DNA of 64,000 nt from Apostichopus japonicus (GCF_037975245.1 NC_092561.1:20333508-20397507), one strand, 5' to 3'; counted from the first letter of the stretch, positions 28,201-37,256 are shown. Notes: generated by a model from the letters alone, not told the origin. Made by a program: numbers and translations.

Positions 28201-31200
28201 TATAATTCCGCCTCTCCAGCTTGATAACGTCAAATGTGAGGAGTTATTTGAGATGGTGAAGCAATGGTTGACAGACGATGATGCTGGACACCAGAGACTC
28301 GCTGTGCAGCTCTGTGGAGTATTTGTGGAAGCGGAAGGTGCCGATTCTCACAAGCGGCTGGGATTCATACTACCAGCTTTGGAAGAAAAGATTAGATCAG
28401 AAAATTGGAACCAGGTAACTATCTTCTTATATTTATTTTTCATTTTCGTTAGAAGAATATTATTTTCCATGTCAGTATCATTTGCCAATAATTTTGAGAA
28501 GTGGATTATTCTTGTCACCAGTTGCCAAATTGAGATTTTGTTCCCTTTCCCAATCAATTTTTCAGTGTTCATTACTTACAAACCTTACACTGTTCTAATC
28601 CACATTTTTTGCAGCACCTTAAAGCATTACTCTAAACCTGTTACAAGCTTATTACATCACCCAAAGTTTTACTTGGAACTTGCTACAATTAGGTTGTTAC
28701 CACACTGTTAGTGTTTATTCAGTGTTAATTTACTTACAACCTTACACTGTTCTAGTTCTACATTTGCCTTAGGCAAAGATTGATTTTTTTCCCCCACTAG
28801 GTGGATTCTTGACTTAAATTTATTTTATGTTTTCCTTGCCAAAGACTCTTCTTCTACAGATCTATAAGCACTATGACCTATGTCTTGAACAAAGAATGAT
28901 TCTCCCTACTATGTTTTAATCTTGATGTTATATTTATTTTTTTTCTTCTCGCAGGAGACTCCATCTCAGGACCCAGATGATGAGAAGGAATCGGACCATC
29001 TTCTCTTTCACTTGTTCTCCTGTTTGCTTAAAGTCCTCAAAACCTGTCACATCATCAAATCTGATGAATATCAGGAATTGTTGAATGCAATTTGGAGTAA
29101 GTTAACAATTTTACTGAGACTGATGTTGACTTCTGTTGAGTCGAAACTATAGCCCAAGAGTATCTTGAAGCTTTTTAAGTTTTCTCAAACAATTTCCCCC
29201 TAGTTTTTTTTCCCCCCCTCTCACTTCTGGCTAAATGATTCAACTAGGTAGAAATAAGTAAAATATTTTGAATTTCCAATGTTAGAGATGATTTGCACAG
29301 GGCAAAAGATGATCATTTGTTTAAATGTTCAGTGTCATTTAACCACAGCAGAATTGTCAGTATTGTAACAGCTTAGGCTCGACATATTTTGCCTACCATT
29401 ACAACTATGTTGTGTACTTGTAAACAATCAATGTTAAGCTGATCGAAACACTGGCTGGATATCCATCCTCATCTTTACAAGTCATTGTTCATCTTTACTT
29501 TTTAATTGTATTAAAGAGGATGAAGTTTCTGTTTCATGGTAGGATGTGGGTATAGGATTTGACAGACATGAAACCTAGCATCCAAGGTTTCCCCATCAGT
29601 ATTGTTCTTCTGATATGAAGTATAAAGTATACCGCTCCTCCCCCACATGAATATTCAGCTCTAATTAAATCCGTTTCCTCCTATCCAGGGTCAGCTGAGG
29701 AGCATCTCCTTCACCCACACACGTGGATAAGAATAGTAACTGCACAACTGTACGGAGAACTCTTTGCCACCTGGCCCTATGAGAAACTTATCAGTGTCTT
29801 TGGAGATGGCGATGACAGTTTGCACTCAAGTAAAGACACAGGACCTTACATTTTGAGTGATGGCAGGTCAAAGGTCAAAGTCTTGACCACCAAATTTTGT
29901 GGTCAGCTCTTGTCGAGTCAACTAAAGAAAGATCATGCTAATCAGGTAAGCAATGACCTTTGATGTAACTATATCTCTTGATTTGTTCTCCCTTTTTTTT
30001 TTTATTGGGGGGGGAAGGGTGGTGTTTTGGAGGGCTGGGGAGGGAGGCTAGGGGCAGGTGGGCTGCTCATGTAAGTGGTTAGCTCTTGTAGGGTTGTTAT
30101 TTCTTCAAGTGAATGTTTTACAAACAGAATGCATTAAAGGGTGTGAAGACTTGCGCAAAAAGAAACGTCTAATGCCGGTAATTTGACCTAGTTTCGAATG
30201 AGGTGTAACAGAAGTGTTGAACACCACCATCGATCCCCAAAAAATACACACACAGCTTGCTACCATCGGTAATTGGCACTAGTGTACAGTCAGTACATAC
30301 AGCTGCAGTCAATAACCACAGCACAGTATACAAACGATACAGCGATGGACATCACAGGTCCAGCTAAAGATAACAATTAAGGTATCACATTTCATTACTG
30401 TCTGCATTTTGTAGCGACACGAAGAAAACGTCACTTGCAAGCAACAGAAAGTTGACCTTTTTCAGATCGCCGCACGCAGTTTGGGGGGAGTCTTCAATGC
30501 CTTTAAATAGAATAAGTTAAATTATTACATCTGTTTTTTGTCATGGTTTTGTTTTTAACAGATACTCAAGAATCTAGTATACCTTGGAAAGGTTATGCAC
30601 AAAGTTTATCCCATGGATAAGACAGAGAGCTTGTCAGTTGATGATGTCATACAAGGAGATGATCTTGACAAGAGGCTTGGAGAGGATAAATCTGATCACG
30701 AAGAAGCAGAAGATGAAGATGAGGATTCAGACGACGATGATGACACTTCTCAGACCGCAGAGACGAACAGTAACCATGACAACAACTCCAAAGAAGATTC
30801 TAAGGATACCCAGAGATCTATTTCCATAGCATGGATGGTTCGTAAGCTGTGCTGGATCTGTTCAAACGAAGCGTTCAGGTCGCATCAGGAAACCTTCCGA
30901 AGGAGTGCCATCGTAAAGTGGTTTGCGGCTCTGGCCCTGGACATGGATCCCGCCGATGTCAAGAGATGTCTCCCTCCAATAATCCGAGTTCTTCTTCGGA
31001 GCATCGACGACCATAATAAACACAACGGTAAGACAGAGACAAGTCAAATTCAGTTAATACCAGACCTTCTGCTGCCACCACTGTAACCAAGGTTACTGGC
31101 ATGTAAGAGCGAATAGAAAAGAACAGCAAAACACCTCTCAAAGTAGTTCCGTTATCACATATATGGACTTGTCTGAATTTTCATCAAGTCAGACAAGTAA

Positions 31201-32956
31201 TAATAATAATAATACTTATTTATATAGCGCATTATACCGACGGTCACAATACCCTTTACAGAATTTTTTTACACTAGTACAATACCAAACCATTTCTTCC
31301 TTAAACTGCTTTATACATGTCACTCTATTGAAGCCAAGCCTTGTAATATATTAAAGTCACACGTAACTGCATAGCCATCAGTCTACAAGATGTAGAGGGC
31401 GACAAGCACCTTGTGGCTTTCAACTGTCCTGACGTTTCGATCCTCTTCTTCCGAGTCTAACTGAAACAGCTGTGTCTCTTAATGTGTTCTATAGTCTGTT
31501 TACGTTGAAGTTCGGCTCTGAAGATGATCCTGCTAGGATAAAAATGTCAGGCACTCTACTTTTTTAAATATTTACCTACAAAAGCTTTTTGCAGAAGGGA
31601 AGCAGTTTGCTATCAGTGATTTTTCTCCCTTTGATTTTAAGCAAGATATCAACATTTTGCTAACAGAGAATTGATCACCCTATAAAGTGTAACGTATAAT
31701 ATTGTAGCATTTTAAGTGGCCGGGACAACCTTTGAAGTGTATGCACACTTCCATCCATTCCTGGTTCGATAGATTTGCACAACAGTGGAACATTTTACAT
31801 TTGCCTGTATCTTTACAGATGATAACTTGAAAGTTCTCTGCCAAGAAGTGTTGGAATTACTTAAAGGTGTGGTGGAGCTGGAATTCTTCACTCGAACCTA
31901 CGCTGACGTCCAGAGGAGCAGACAAGAGAAGAGGTTGCAGAGGAAGAGGCAGAATGCTCTCGAGGTAAAGTTTGTTTTTCATCTGTATCGGTTACTTTCC
32001 ATATTCCTTTCATGTCAGCAAGTGTCATCAGGCGCACAAATTTATACTACTGGTCTTGGAGGACTCTTTGAGGTATACTTTTATTGCCAGGTGTTAGGCC
32101 TAACACCAACCTGTTGGGTGTCACAAGGGTTCAAAGGTTAACAGGTTAAGATGTAAGAAGGCTAACCAGGCACATTTGTATCACTGTTAAGTCACTTGTC
32201 ACCAGGCTCACAAATTTTATATTTTGTGTCCCTTTTTACCCGGTGTTAAAGGACTCTTGAGGTATCACTTTATTGTCAGGTGTCAGCAGTCTGTTGGGTG
32301 TCACAAGGGTTCTAAGGTTAACAGTTCAAGATGTAGTAAGGCTCACCAGGCACATTTGTATCACTGATTAAGTCACTTGTCACCAGGCTCACAAGTTCAT
32401 ATTTTGTGTCCCGTTTTACTCGGTGTTAAAGGACTCTTGAGGTTTCACTTTATTGTCAGCAGTCTGTTGGGTGTCACAAGGGTTCTAAGGTTTACAGTTC
32501 AAGATTTAGGAAGGCTCATCAGGCACCATTTGTATTACTTTTATGTCAGGTGTCAGAAGGGTCTAGATGTAACATTTAAGTCCTATCCATTCGACAATTG
32601 TCAGAACTGTACTGAGGTAGCATCTCATGTCACATTTTCTTTTTCCAAGTTGCAAAAAGGCTCTTACAGGTTAATAATTTCTATTGAACTATTTGTGTAT
32701 TTCATTGTCTTTGAGAATTTTACTGCCCTGTTTAATCTTGTGGACTCTTGCAGTGTTAATATCTGTAATCCACACGACTTATGTTACCTTATCCGCTTTC
32801 TTGTTCACTACTTTCATCCAGGCCGTCGCAAATCCTGAAGAAGCAGCCAAGAAGAAAATGAAAAAGAACCTCAAGAAAAAAGAATCGAAGAAGAGGAAGA
32901 TTAAGAAGATGAGGCCGACGTACGCGTTGACAAAGAAAATGAAGTTTACGACTTGA
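255..32956 (+). CDS. UTP20: UTP20, small-subunit processome HEAT-repeat scaffold (5' end outside the window)
   Basis: UTP20 (also called DRIM) is a giant nucleolar alpha-solenoid needed for 18S rRNA processing within the U3 snoRNP/SSU processome. Forty exons in the window give about 6,690 coding nucleotides, about 2,230 residues. Vertebrate UTP20 is near 2,780 residues, so roughly 550 N-terminal residues lie upstream. Matches to the family run in order along the whole protein, for example YREKLMHLRKLEF, YLMGMLHVNLQLLWEPVIDL, QKVTLDCVMTYKF, EKQLQVLLAYAEEDIND and the basic C-terminus KKRKIKKMRPTYA. Three acidic low-complexity linkers (exons at 4833, 17468 and 30562) sit where vertebrate UTP20 also has acidic linkers. 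All exons but the third chain by splice phase without ambiguity. The stop is TGA at 32954-32956. Exon lists are in the block entries below. Identity is very secure; individual boundaries were read by eye. Confidence 0.96.
1380..1421 (-). repeat. Foldback-family copy in a UTP20 intron
   Basis: The segment contains the family core GATCCTAGCAGGATC, a 6-bp stem with a 3-nt loop, flanked by GGGCCTGACAT and CTTCTTCAGA. The same string recurs at 14027-14070 and, in reverse, at 14118-14161 and 31513-31557. It is a single arm here, not a pair. Confidence 0.7.
3618..9061 (+). CDS. UTP20: UTP20 exons, block 2 (seven exons)
   Basis: Exons 3618-3938, 4833-4994, 5780-5870, 6419-6630, 7680-7846, 8164-8242 and 8932-9061. 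Phases run 2, 2, 0, 2, 1, 2, 0 and each joins cleanly to the next. The 4833 exon encodes an acidic linker (EDDADEEGEEEEEKG) just before the conserved LVILLQLFSKFRNPKAFF segment. The 6419 exon carries QKVTLDCVMTYK. The 7680 exon begins ILYGKMLSRAGAGPQGKSGV. Introns hold a SINE (4182-4568), its truncated relative (7385-7482), a MITE-like module (7983-8114) and two diverged copies of an unclassified repeat around 3250-3310 and 5430-5490, both containing TAGGTAGCCTAACAT. Confidence 0.92.
4182..4568 (-). mobile_element. tRNA-headed SINE with LINE-like tail, full length
   Basis: Read on the minus strand from about 4568, the element starts with a tRNA-like head: an A-box region (GGTCAAGTGGTTAAGGCAG) and a B box GGTTCGAGCCC (complement of 4502-4512). 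A central region follows with GGGCAAGGCACTTTATC and TGTATAAATGGGG. This resembles the conserved central domains of deuterostome SINEs (Nin/Deu type), but the assignment is from memory. It ends with GGCGATATATAAATGTC and a (TTGA)n tail, the kind of 3' end shared with L2/CR1 LINEs. Length is about 387 bp. It lies wholly in a UTP20 intron. Confidence 0.78.
7385..7482 (-). mobile_element. Truncated copy of the tRNA-headed SINE
   Basis: The minus strand repeats the head of the 4182-4568 SINE: AAATGGTTAAGGCAGTGGA then GGTTCGAGTCC. The body is lost and replaced by a short (CTA)n run at 7368-7382. Confidence 0.72.
7983..8114 (+). repeat. MITE-like 3' module next to a splice acceptor
   Basis: About 130 bp similar to 37257-37465 and to 57716-57830: TGCAACTTACAAGGCCTGGG, then GATCTGGGAGG, ending GCTACACGCCTG. 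It ends 49 bp before the UTP20 exon at 8164. No left terminal repeat is seen, so it is probably a truncated DNA-transposon end. Confidence 0.6.
9637..9690. repeat. AT-rich microsatellite
   Basis: Runs of (TA)n and (TTTA)n in the intron before the 9808 exon. Confidence 0.8.
9808..16909 (+). CDS. UTP20: UTP20 exons, block 3 (nine exons)
   Basis: Exons 9808-10031, 10872-11110, 12057-12186, 13090-13180, 13537-13610, 14916-15195, 15474-15629, 16283-16420 and 16635-16909. Phases 2, 1, 2, 0, 2, 0, 0, 0, 2 all chain. Family landmarks include DEIDSLFEGVVWPQLDRL, TPLLKLFHQWSK, LISLLLPYLEKTKDKHE, IEVDILNTVKNLV, ERDFYENIRHIQ and IHRRVRALRKLAKHCRQSEL. The introns after 9808-10031, 12057-12186 and 16635-16909 contain tandem repeats. 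The intron 13611-14915 contains an inverted pair of the foldback family. The intron 11111-12056 contains a tRNA-derived SINE. Confidence 0.93.
9960..10370 (+). repeat. Tandem copies of a UTP20 exon end and splice donor
   Basis: The last 90-100 bp of the 9808-10031 exon plus its donor recur twice in the following intron. The anchors are CTGGTCCTACACC...AGCAAGCAGCCCAG|GTTAGTGG at the exon, CTGGGCCTACATC...AGTAAGCAGCACAG|GTTAGTGG ending near 10185, and CTGGGCCTACATC...AGCAAGCAGCCCAG|GTATGG ending near 10352. A (TA)n run follows the first two donors. Upstream parts also align (GCTGGACAGGCTT against GACTGGACAAGCT). The intronic copies are decayed and carry stops. Confidence 0.75.
10420..10625 (+). 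mobile_element. Diverged fragment of the SINE central region
   Basis: Similarity to the plus strand of the 4182-4568 SINE body: GGAGGTAACATGTAAATAAAG against GCGAGGTAACTTGTAAATATAG on the element strand, with TTGCATGTGGACTGG and CCTATGAGATGTCTC around it. It lacks a clear tRNA head. Confidence 0.5.
11445..11748 (+). mobile_element. Second tRNA-derived SINE family
   Basis: The head contains an A-box-like TGCCAAGTGGATAAGGGTGG and a B-box-like GGGTTTGATACCC about 45 bp later. An unrelated body of about 200 bp follows, ending GCGTCGTTAAAATAACTGC and a (TTA)n tail. It lies in the UTP20 intron 11111-12056. It is distinct from the 4182 SINE by body and tail. Confidence 0.65.
12205..13065 (+). repeat. 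Three-copy tandem array (274-291 bp unit) filling an intron
   Basis: Units begin near 12207, 12481 and 12772 at GAGCAATACA. Each contains CAACACTGAAGATAGCAACC-like sequence, CAGCAGCCTAAGCTTAA, TATAAAGAGTATTTCTGTG and GTCTTCTGTAGCAGAC. The array occupies almost the whole intron between the exons at 12057 and 13090. Confidence 0.88.
14027..14161. repeat. Foldback element (inverted pair)
   Basis: Arms of about 43 bp: 14027-14070 contains CCTGATATTTCGATCCTAGC, and 14118-14161 contains its near-complement GCTAGGATCGAAACATCAGG. The 47-bp loop is unique. Both arms contain the internal hairpin GATCCT-AGC-AGGATC. It is non-coding, in a UTP20 intron, and consistent with a MITE or foldback element. Confidence 0.8.
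16985..17160 (+). repeat. Imperfect tandem repeat in a UTP20 intron
   Basis: Repeated TTAACTTGTTGTTGAAATCA and ATCATCATGCTAA blocks, mixed long and short units, about 75 bp downstream of the donor of the 16635-16909 exon. Confidence 0.75.
17468..23107 (+). CDS. UTP20: UTP20 exons, block 4 (seven exons)
   Basis: Exons 17468-17780, 18559-18698, 19745-19901, 20807-20902, 21438-21605, 22146-22312 and 22960-23107. The first contains LLVAVLEAFHFDL followed by a strongly acidic linker (DEPEKDEEEMEDEESK) not expected to fold. Next come IPLTVAMVKLIKELP, MNIRDIARDCLIKILHSAGV, RGYQVHVLGYSVHALIKS, ILNGELFGDLSEEKEVAAI with SYDCYEIIGKVIGE, and a proline-rich loop followed by GRKTNMHVLMEFGLL. All phases agree. 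The intron 22313-22959 contains an inverted repeat (22478-22627). The introns 18699-19744 and 19902-20806 are AT-rich with nothing recognisable. Confidence 0.93.
22478..22627. repeat. Imperfect inverted repeat
   Basis: Arms 22478-22522 and 22585-22627 pair over about 42 bp, sharing ATGTTTATTTTCTGTAATGCC and its complement. The loop of about 62 bp contains (TTA)n. A foldback MITE or a decayed TIR element is likely. Confidence 0.7.
24120..31027 (+). CDS. UTP20: UTP20 exons, block 5 (nine exons)
   Basis: Exons 24120-24236, 25155-25325, 25656-25787, 26510-26770, 27352-27471, 28220-28414, 28955-29096, 29689-29945 and 30562-31027. Conserved stretches include LHLRMLDPFVDILTKALG, TNMLRFPLPSLETTSEEI, EKQLQVLLAYAEEDIND, CRQVDLQYLLDYPLGRKI, CGVFVEAEGADSHKRLGFIL and FFIPLSIRLVNDESTSCRR. 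The last exon, 466 bp, has an acidic patch (EEAEDEDEDSDDDDDTSQ) followed by ISIAWMVRKLCWICSNEAF. The 3' ends of 26510-26770 and the intron after 27352-27471 touch minisatellites. The intron 29946-30561 contains a TTAA-flanked MITE candidate and a G-rich patch around 30005-30065. Confidence 0.94.
26727..27235 (+). repeat. 72-bp minisatellite made from a UTP20 exon-intron junction
   Basis: The last ~42 bp of the exon ending at 26770 plus ~30 bp of intron recur with a period near 72 bp. GATATGTTAATGACCATGTT...CACATTCCCTCAG|GTACG is the genuine junction. Decayed copies lie near 26803, 26876, 26944, 27017, 27090, 27160 and 27228. The copy ending near 26914 keeps a GTACGT donor and the one near 26983 keeps CCTCAG|GTATG. 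Confidence 0.8.
27481..27853 (+). repeat. 75-76-bp minisatellite, about five units
   Basis: Near-identical units contain CATCCCATTACATCATAGCA and TTAGCCTAGCCTACTTTG. The array starts within 10 bp of the donor of exon 27352-27471. Later units are more alike than the first, as in recent array expansion. Confidence 0.92.
30138..30502. mobile_element. Non-autonomous TTAA-flanked MITE candidate
   Basis: A 365-bp insert is bracketed by TTAA at 30134-30137 and 30503-30506. Its ends are partly inverted: AGGGTGTGAAGACT on the left and, complemented, AGGCATTGAAGACT on the right. TTAA duplication suggests a piggyBac-type origin. No transposase is encoded. Related end sequences (GAGTCTTCACACCCTTTAA near 23695 and GGAGTCCTTGAAATGCGTTAA near 23887) lie in another UTP20 intron. 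Confidence 0.5.
31198..31262 (-). mobile_element. L2/CR1-like 3' tail fragment
   Basis: On the minus strand the fragment reads GCGCTATATAAATAAG followed by (TTA)n, a common 3' end of L2/CR1-type LINEs and the SINEs they mobilise. Confidence 0.6.
31425..31557. repeat. Foldback-family pair, diverged
   Basis: CTGACGTTTCGATCC at 31430-31444 and GATCCTGCTAGGAT...TGTCAGGC at 31525-31551 form a second inverted pair of the family at 14027-14161, with the left core hairpin lost. Confidence 0.65.
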
Positions 32957-34175
32957 TGTTCTCCAGATGGATACCAGAACAAACGCCTGTGGAGGTTCCT
33001 TAAAGGTTCAGGAAACTTCAGGAATGAATGATCAAGAAGACACAAACTGTTCTTGATGTATGTCAAGTTGTCAACCAGAACAAATGCTTCTGGAGGTTGC
33101 TCAAAGGTCTTGAAGATTCAGGAATGAATGCTCAAGAACAGGGACAATGTTGTAGCCAAGCTGTGGATGAAATTGGGAAAAGGAGAGAAAGCTTAGGGGG
33201 AAAAAAATAGCGAACATGCCAAGCAGTACAAAATCGTCTGTACTTTTATGTAAAGTAAAGATAATTTGGGTATTACTGTCAGTGGAGTGGACAGGATTTG
33301 AAATGTTTGGGATGTTTGGGAGGGTGGAAGGGGATTCAGTCTTTCCCCTGACTGATTAAGGTAGGGGACCTGAAACGCTGTTGAAGGACCAGAGGAGAAT
33401 GAAGGGAGTGATGTAGGAGGGGTGCTTCCCCGGGGTCATTACAGCCAACTTCTAATATAAGGGGGTCTTGGGTTCCTACCCCATAACATAATTAAAAAAT
33501 CAAATTTAGGTCTCAGTAAGTAACTCTAAGTGCAAGACTGTGGTGATAAGTAAATAATAAAATCAAACTTTAACTGAGGTCTGAAGGTTTTTAATTTCGA
33601 TATGTTGTAGACATCCAAACAGACCGAAATCAGTTTAGGTTTTATTCCTACAACACTTCTACTTTCTTGGTAAAAATTTTAAAAATCGTGTTTCGGCAAG
33701 AATTGAACACTGTGAATCGTTATGCGAAGGCTTGTGTGCTTAGGACTTTCTGTTTGTAACTCCAAACAGTAGGAACTGGTTCGTAAGTGTATCACATGTT
33801 ATGAAATCATAACACACATTGGTTTTAATGATTAACAGTTAATTAATGATCATTAATTATTAAAATGATTAAAAGTTCCTCACCTTTTACCACTTCTAAC
33901 TAATAAAGCTATGATAAATTGGGTGGGTTTGTTTTTTGTTTTTGGCGTTAATATGTCCAATCCTACCATATGTGTTAGTCTGTACATGAGGAACCTTTGA
34001 TTCAAACTTTCAGTAGTTTTCTTAAGGCTCTCCTCTTAGTAGCAGAATATATTTATTCATTTTGTCTATTTCTAAGTTAAATGTTTCATGATGTATTTGC
34101 TAATGAATATTTTGTGAATATATCTTAATGTAGACATTTTATGAAAAGAACGAAATAAAGTTGGAACAAACGGAT
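31819..34175 (+). CDS. UTP20: UTP20 terminal exons and 3'UTR
   Basis: Exon 31819-31964 joins in phase 1 to the preceding exon and encodes a basic coiled-coil-like segment (RSRQEKRLQRKRQNALE). The last coding exon, 32822-32956, reads NPEEAAKKKMKKNLKKKESK and ends KMKFTT before TGA, the family's lysine-rich, nucleolar-type C-terminus. The 3'UTR includes two tandem, diverged copies of about 85 bp (near 32970-33055 and 33070-33145, both containing CAGGAATGAATG). It has candidate poly(A) signals AATAAA at 33902-33907 and 34154-34159; the second, followed by T/G-rich sequence, is the likelier end. The CDS part is secure and the transcript end is inferred. Confidence 0.9.
32015..32560 (+). repeat. 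Tandem array with 173-180-bp units, about three copies
   Basis: CTGTTGGGTGTCACAAGGGT recurs at 32111, 32291 and 32464, and CACTTGTCACCAGGCTCACA recurs between them. The array lies in the last UTP20 intron, starting about 50 bp after the donor at 31965. Confidence 0.85.
34154..34159 (+). terminator. Candidate poly(A) signal of UTP20
   Basis: Perfect AATAAA 1.2 kb after the UTP20 stop codon, followed by TGTG/T-rich sequence at 34190-34210. An upstream AATAAA at 33902 could be an alternative site. Confidence 0.55.
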
Positions 34176-34199
34176 TACAGAATATTCGTGAATGTGTCT

Positions 34200-36690
34200 T
34201 TATTTCTCTTAAAGGGGTCACACATTCCATCATTACTGGTCAGTGTGGTAGCGAACAGTGTTTTTCAAACAGCAGAAAAAAGTCATATACCATTTGGAAA
34301 AGTATCACAGATATTATAGGAGAACCAAACAGGAAGTTGTTATTCCTCGACAGGTTTAATACAAACACACTACATAGCTTCCAAAATAACAATGCTTAGT
34401 CTAGACACAAGCGCATTTGTCGCCAGGGGAGACAAGTGTAATCTGCCATTGTTGAGAAGCCGATTAGATCTGATCGAGGCAGGCATTATGACGTCAGCGA
34501 GCCACAACGATATAGCGCACATAAGAGTGGCCAGCTGAGTTGTACGTCGAACCAAATAAATTATTTGTATCTATTTGTTAACGTAATACTAATGTAATGT
34601 TAACGGAACTACCAACTGAACTCTATAAATATCCCGATGAAATTAATCTTCTGTGCATTGCGCAATGGCATCCCGTGCGTATTCCTCCGCAGTACATGAT
34701 GATTTATGAACACGGTTTATATAACGTGCATGTTTCTCTCTGTCCGTGGTAGTCTTGTTAAGACCCTAGTATGAACACCCTAGTATACCTTTCTTTTTCA
34801 CAAGGCTATTTTTATTTGCTGCACTGACCAAACAGCACACGGCAACGCTTTCGATTGTTACTAGGACAGATCCTTGGGCATGTAATACACATTAGGCAAG
34901 CACATTCGTAGTAGGCAGAAACGGACTCTGAGCCGTGTGCAGTTGCATGCGAGAAAAAGAATATTACAAACGACTTGGCCAAGACTAAGTCCGTGGCAGG
35001 GGGCTACACTGCAGACACTACTAACATTATAGAAGTGACACTGCATGCGATGACTCATTGGTGTTAAAATAAGACAAATACATCTTCATCGGTGTTAATT
35101 ATATACATCTTCACTTCACATATGAGCAGGCTACCAGCTAATTCGAAGCGGAAACGTATTTATGTCAGCGTAATCGATCAAGCACGAAAACAATATATTT
35201 TAGAACAGAATTTGCAAACACTGCGTTTACTCACATAGGGAGGGGCTTGGAATGTTTGTGCAGCTGGTTTTTGTCTGTTTTTTTTTATTGTTTTTATTTA
35301 CTTACACTAGGGAATCTTTGTCGTTATTATCTAAATAAATGACTATATTCTATATATGAGTTAAACTATTATTATTACGTAAATCATAGCTTACGAGATG
35401 AGGAGCGAACTAACACCTGTATCTTTGATTCTCTTTCCGCGTTCCTCTCCGCCGCAGGCTGTTGTTAACTAACCATCAAACTGGGGATATACACTCCGAC
35501 CTGTTGCATTTACTGTACTCTGACAAAGCTATAGTAATATGATGTTTTACTGATTTAAATAAATAAAAAAAAAAGGAGAAAACGTTAACATTTGAAACGC
35601 ATTGAACGACTATTTTATTTTGAATATTAAATTTAAGTGAAAGCACCACCACAGAAAACAGCTTATTCGACAAAAATTAGTCAGTATCGCGGAACTATAA
35701 TACGATTTCTTATGCGCATGTCTTTGACTGCTGGATATTTTGTCTCATGGGTGTTATATGGAGATTCTTATAAGCTCCAAAGTTCCGTGTTATCATTGCC
35801 TTTGCGGATTTTCGTTTTGTTTCTTTGGTATTTTCTTTAAACATTGTAGTTGAACTGAAATATGAAATGAATTTATCAAGGAAGACGCACTGTCCGGTGA
35901 GATGAGTTAATACACATGTAATTTGTATCTTAACAAGATGAAATCTTAACAAGATTGATGAAAATGCATCAAATAATGCATGATGCAATATGTGTCGTAA
36001 CTGGGTTTGATCGATATGGTATATGACATACCTGTTACGAATTTTATAGCCTAACTTACATTATAACAATATCAACAACTTCTAAAGATATCAGAATGTA
36101 GCGAATTTGCTACGTTGAGACGTTCAACTAATTCCAATATATATTGTCGAAAAGCAATTTTAAACCCTCAGGAACCTCGTCAGTATTCTGGAATTGATAA
36201 CGGAATTATGAAATGAAATTTATGATCCGATGGAAAATGCACTACCAGTTGAGGTGAGTTAATAGTTCATATATCTTAGTAAGATGATCTTTGATGAAGA
36301 TGCATGAAATAATTCACCATCCAGTATATGTGTCGTGATGGGTTTCAATGATATCGATGACAACGTTACAAAGTTTACAGCCTGACAGGAATTTGAAAAG
36401 ACATTTAGATTTATTGGATATGCCTTGTTGAGACGTTCCAATATTTTCAACCTATTTACAAAATCATTAAATAAAATATGAATTAAGGCCTACTTTATAA
36501 TACTTAAGTTTTTAGTTTTCAGATTCATATTCATACAAGTTCATGTAGGCCTAAGTTTGATTCCATTAAAAAGTTTTTTTTCTTGACTTTAAAGGTAAAA
36601 TCAAAATAAAATACAGCATCCCAGGACTTTAAAGGTAGTCAGTATATTATAACACGCTATAATTATATATAGGGCTTATGCTATATTATA
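34200..36690. other. Intergenic region, no gene supported
   Basis: AT-rich sequence. Around 35870-36110 and 36200-36440 are two diverged direct copies (shared TGAGTTAATA, ATATGTGTCGT, TTGAGACGTTC). A 61-codon open frame on the minus strand at 34370-34555 has a possible acceptor but no family match, so I leave it uncalled. The missing first exon of the F-box gene at 38657 probably lies somewhere here or further upstream, but I could not place it. Confidence 0.6.
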
Positions 36691-36741
36691 TATCAGGTGC
36701 GTATCCAGGGGGGGGGCGTTGGGGGCGCGCGCCCCCCGGGT

Positions 36742-36893
36742 TAGGAAAAGAGGAGAGAAAAAAAAGAGAAGAAAAAAGGGAAAAAAGAGGGGAAAAAAAG
36801 AAAAAGAGGGGAAAAAAAGAAAAGGAGGAGAGAAAGGAAGGGAAAAGAAAAAGAAAAAAGAGAGAAAAAGGAGAAAGGGAGGGAGTAAAAGAG
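36742..36893 (+). repeat. Polypurine tract
   Basis: About 150 bp of A and G with essentially no pyrimidine (first T at about 36886), a mix of GGGGAAAA, GAGGAG and poly-A steps. It can form triplex (H-DNA). Open frames here are lysine/arginine/glutamate artefacts. Confidence 0.9.
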
Positions 36894-37256
36894 AGCCAAG
36901 ACCTCGGGAAGAGAAAGAGGAACAGTCATAGTTAAAGCGCTGATCCTTATTATATACACCAGGTAGCCAGTGACAGATCAAGGATTACGGAGGGGGTGTG
37001 CGCCTCACCCTACCCCTTACACCGACAACTCCATTTTTGACGTTTCCATTTTTCCTCTCTCACTAATGTATCTATATAAATACTATATATGGTCTATCAT
37101 AACGCGTTGTGTGTATGGACGCCTTAAACAATTGTATAAATTGTAGTACAATTGTGCTATATGGAACCAACTGTGGCTGGTCTTGAACTCGACCGCGTCG
37201 TCGGGGAACATGACGCATTTCGAGAAGGGGGCGACCGCCCCCCCCCCCCGTGCAAA

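Noticed and set aside
34370-34555. 61-codon minus-strand frame with a hydrophobic segment after a possible acceptor (ACTCAG)
   Set aside because: Too short and without family match or linked exon; could be a terminal exon but cannot be supported.
36676-36981. Lysine/arginine-rich and, on the other strand, serine/phenylalanine-rich frames of 70-100 codons
   Set aside because: Artefacts of the polypurine/polypyrimidine tract.
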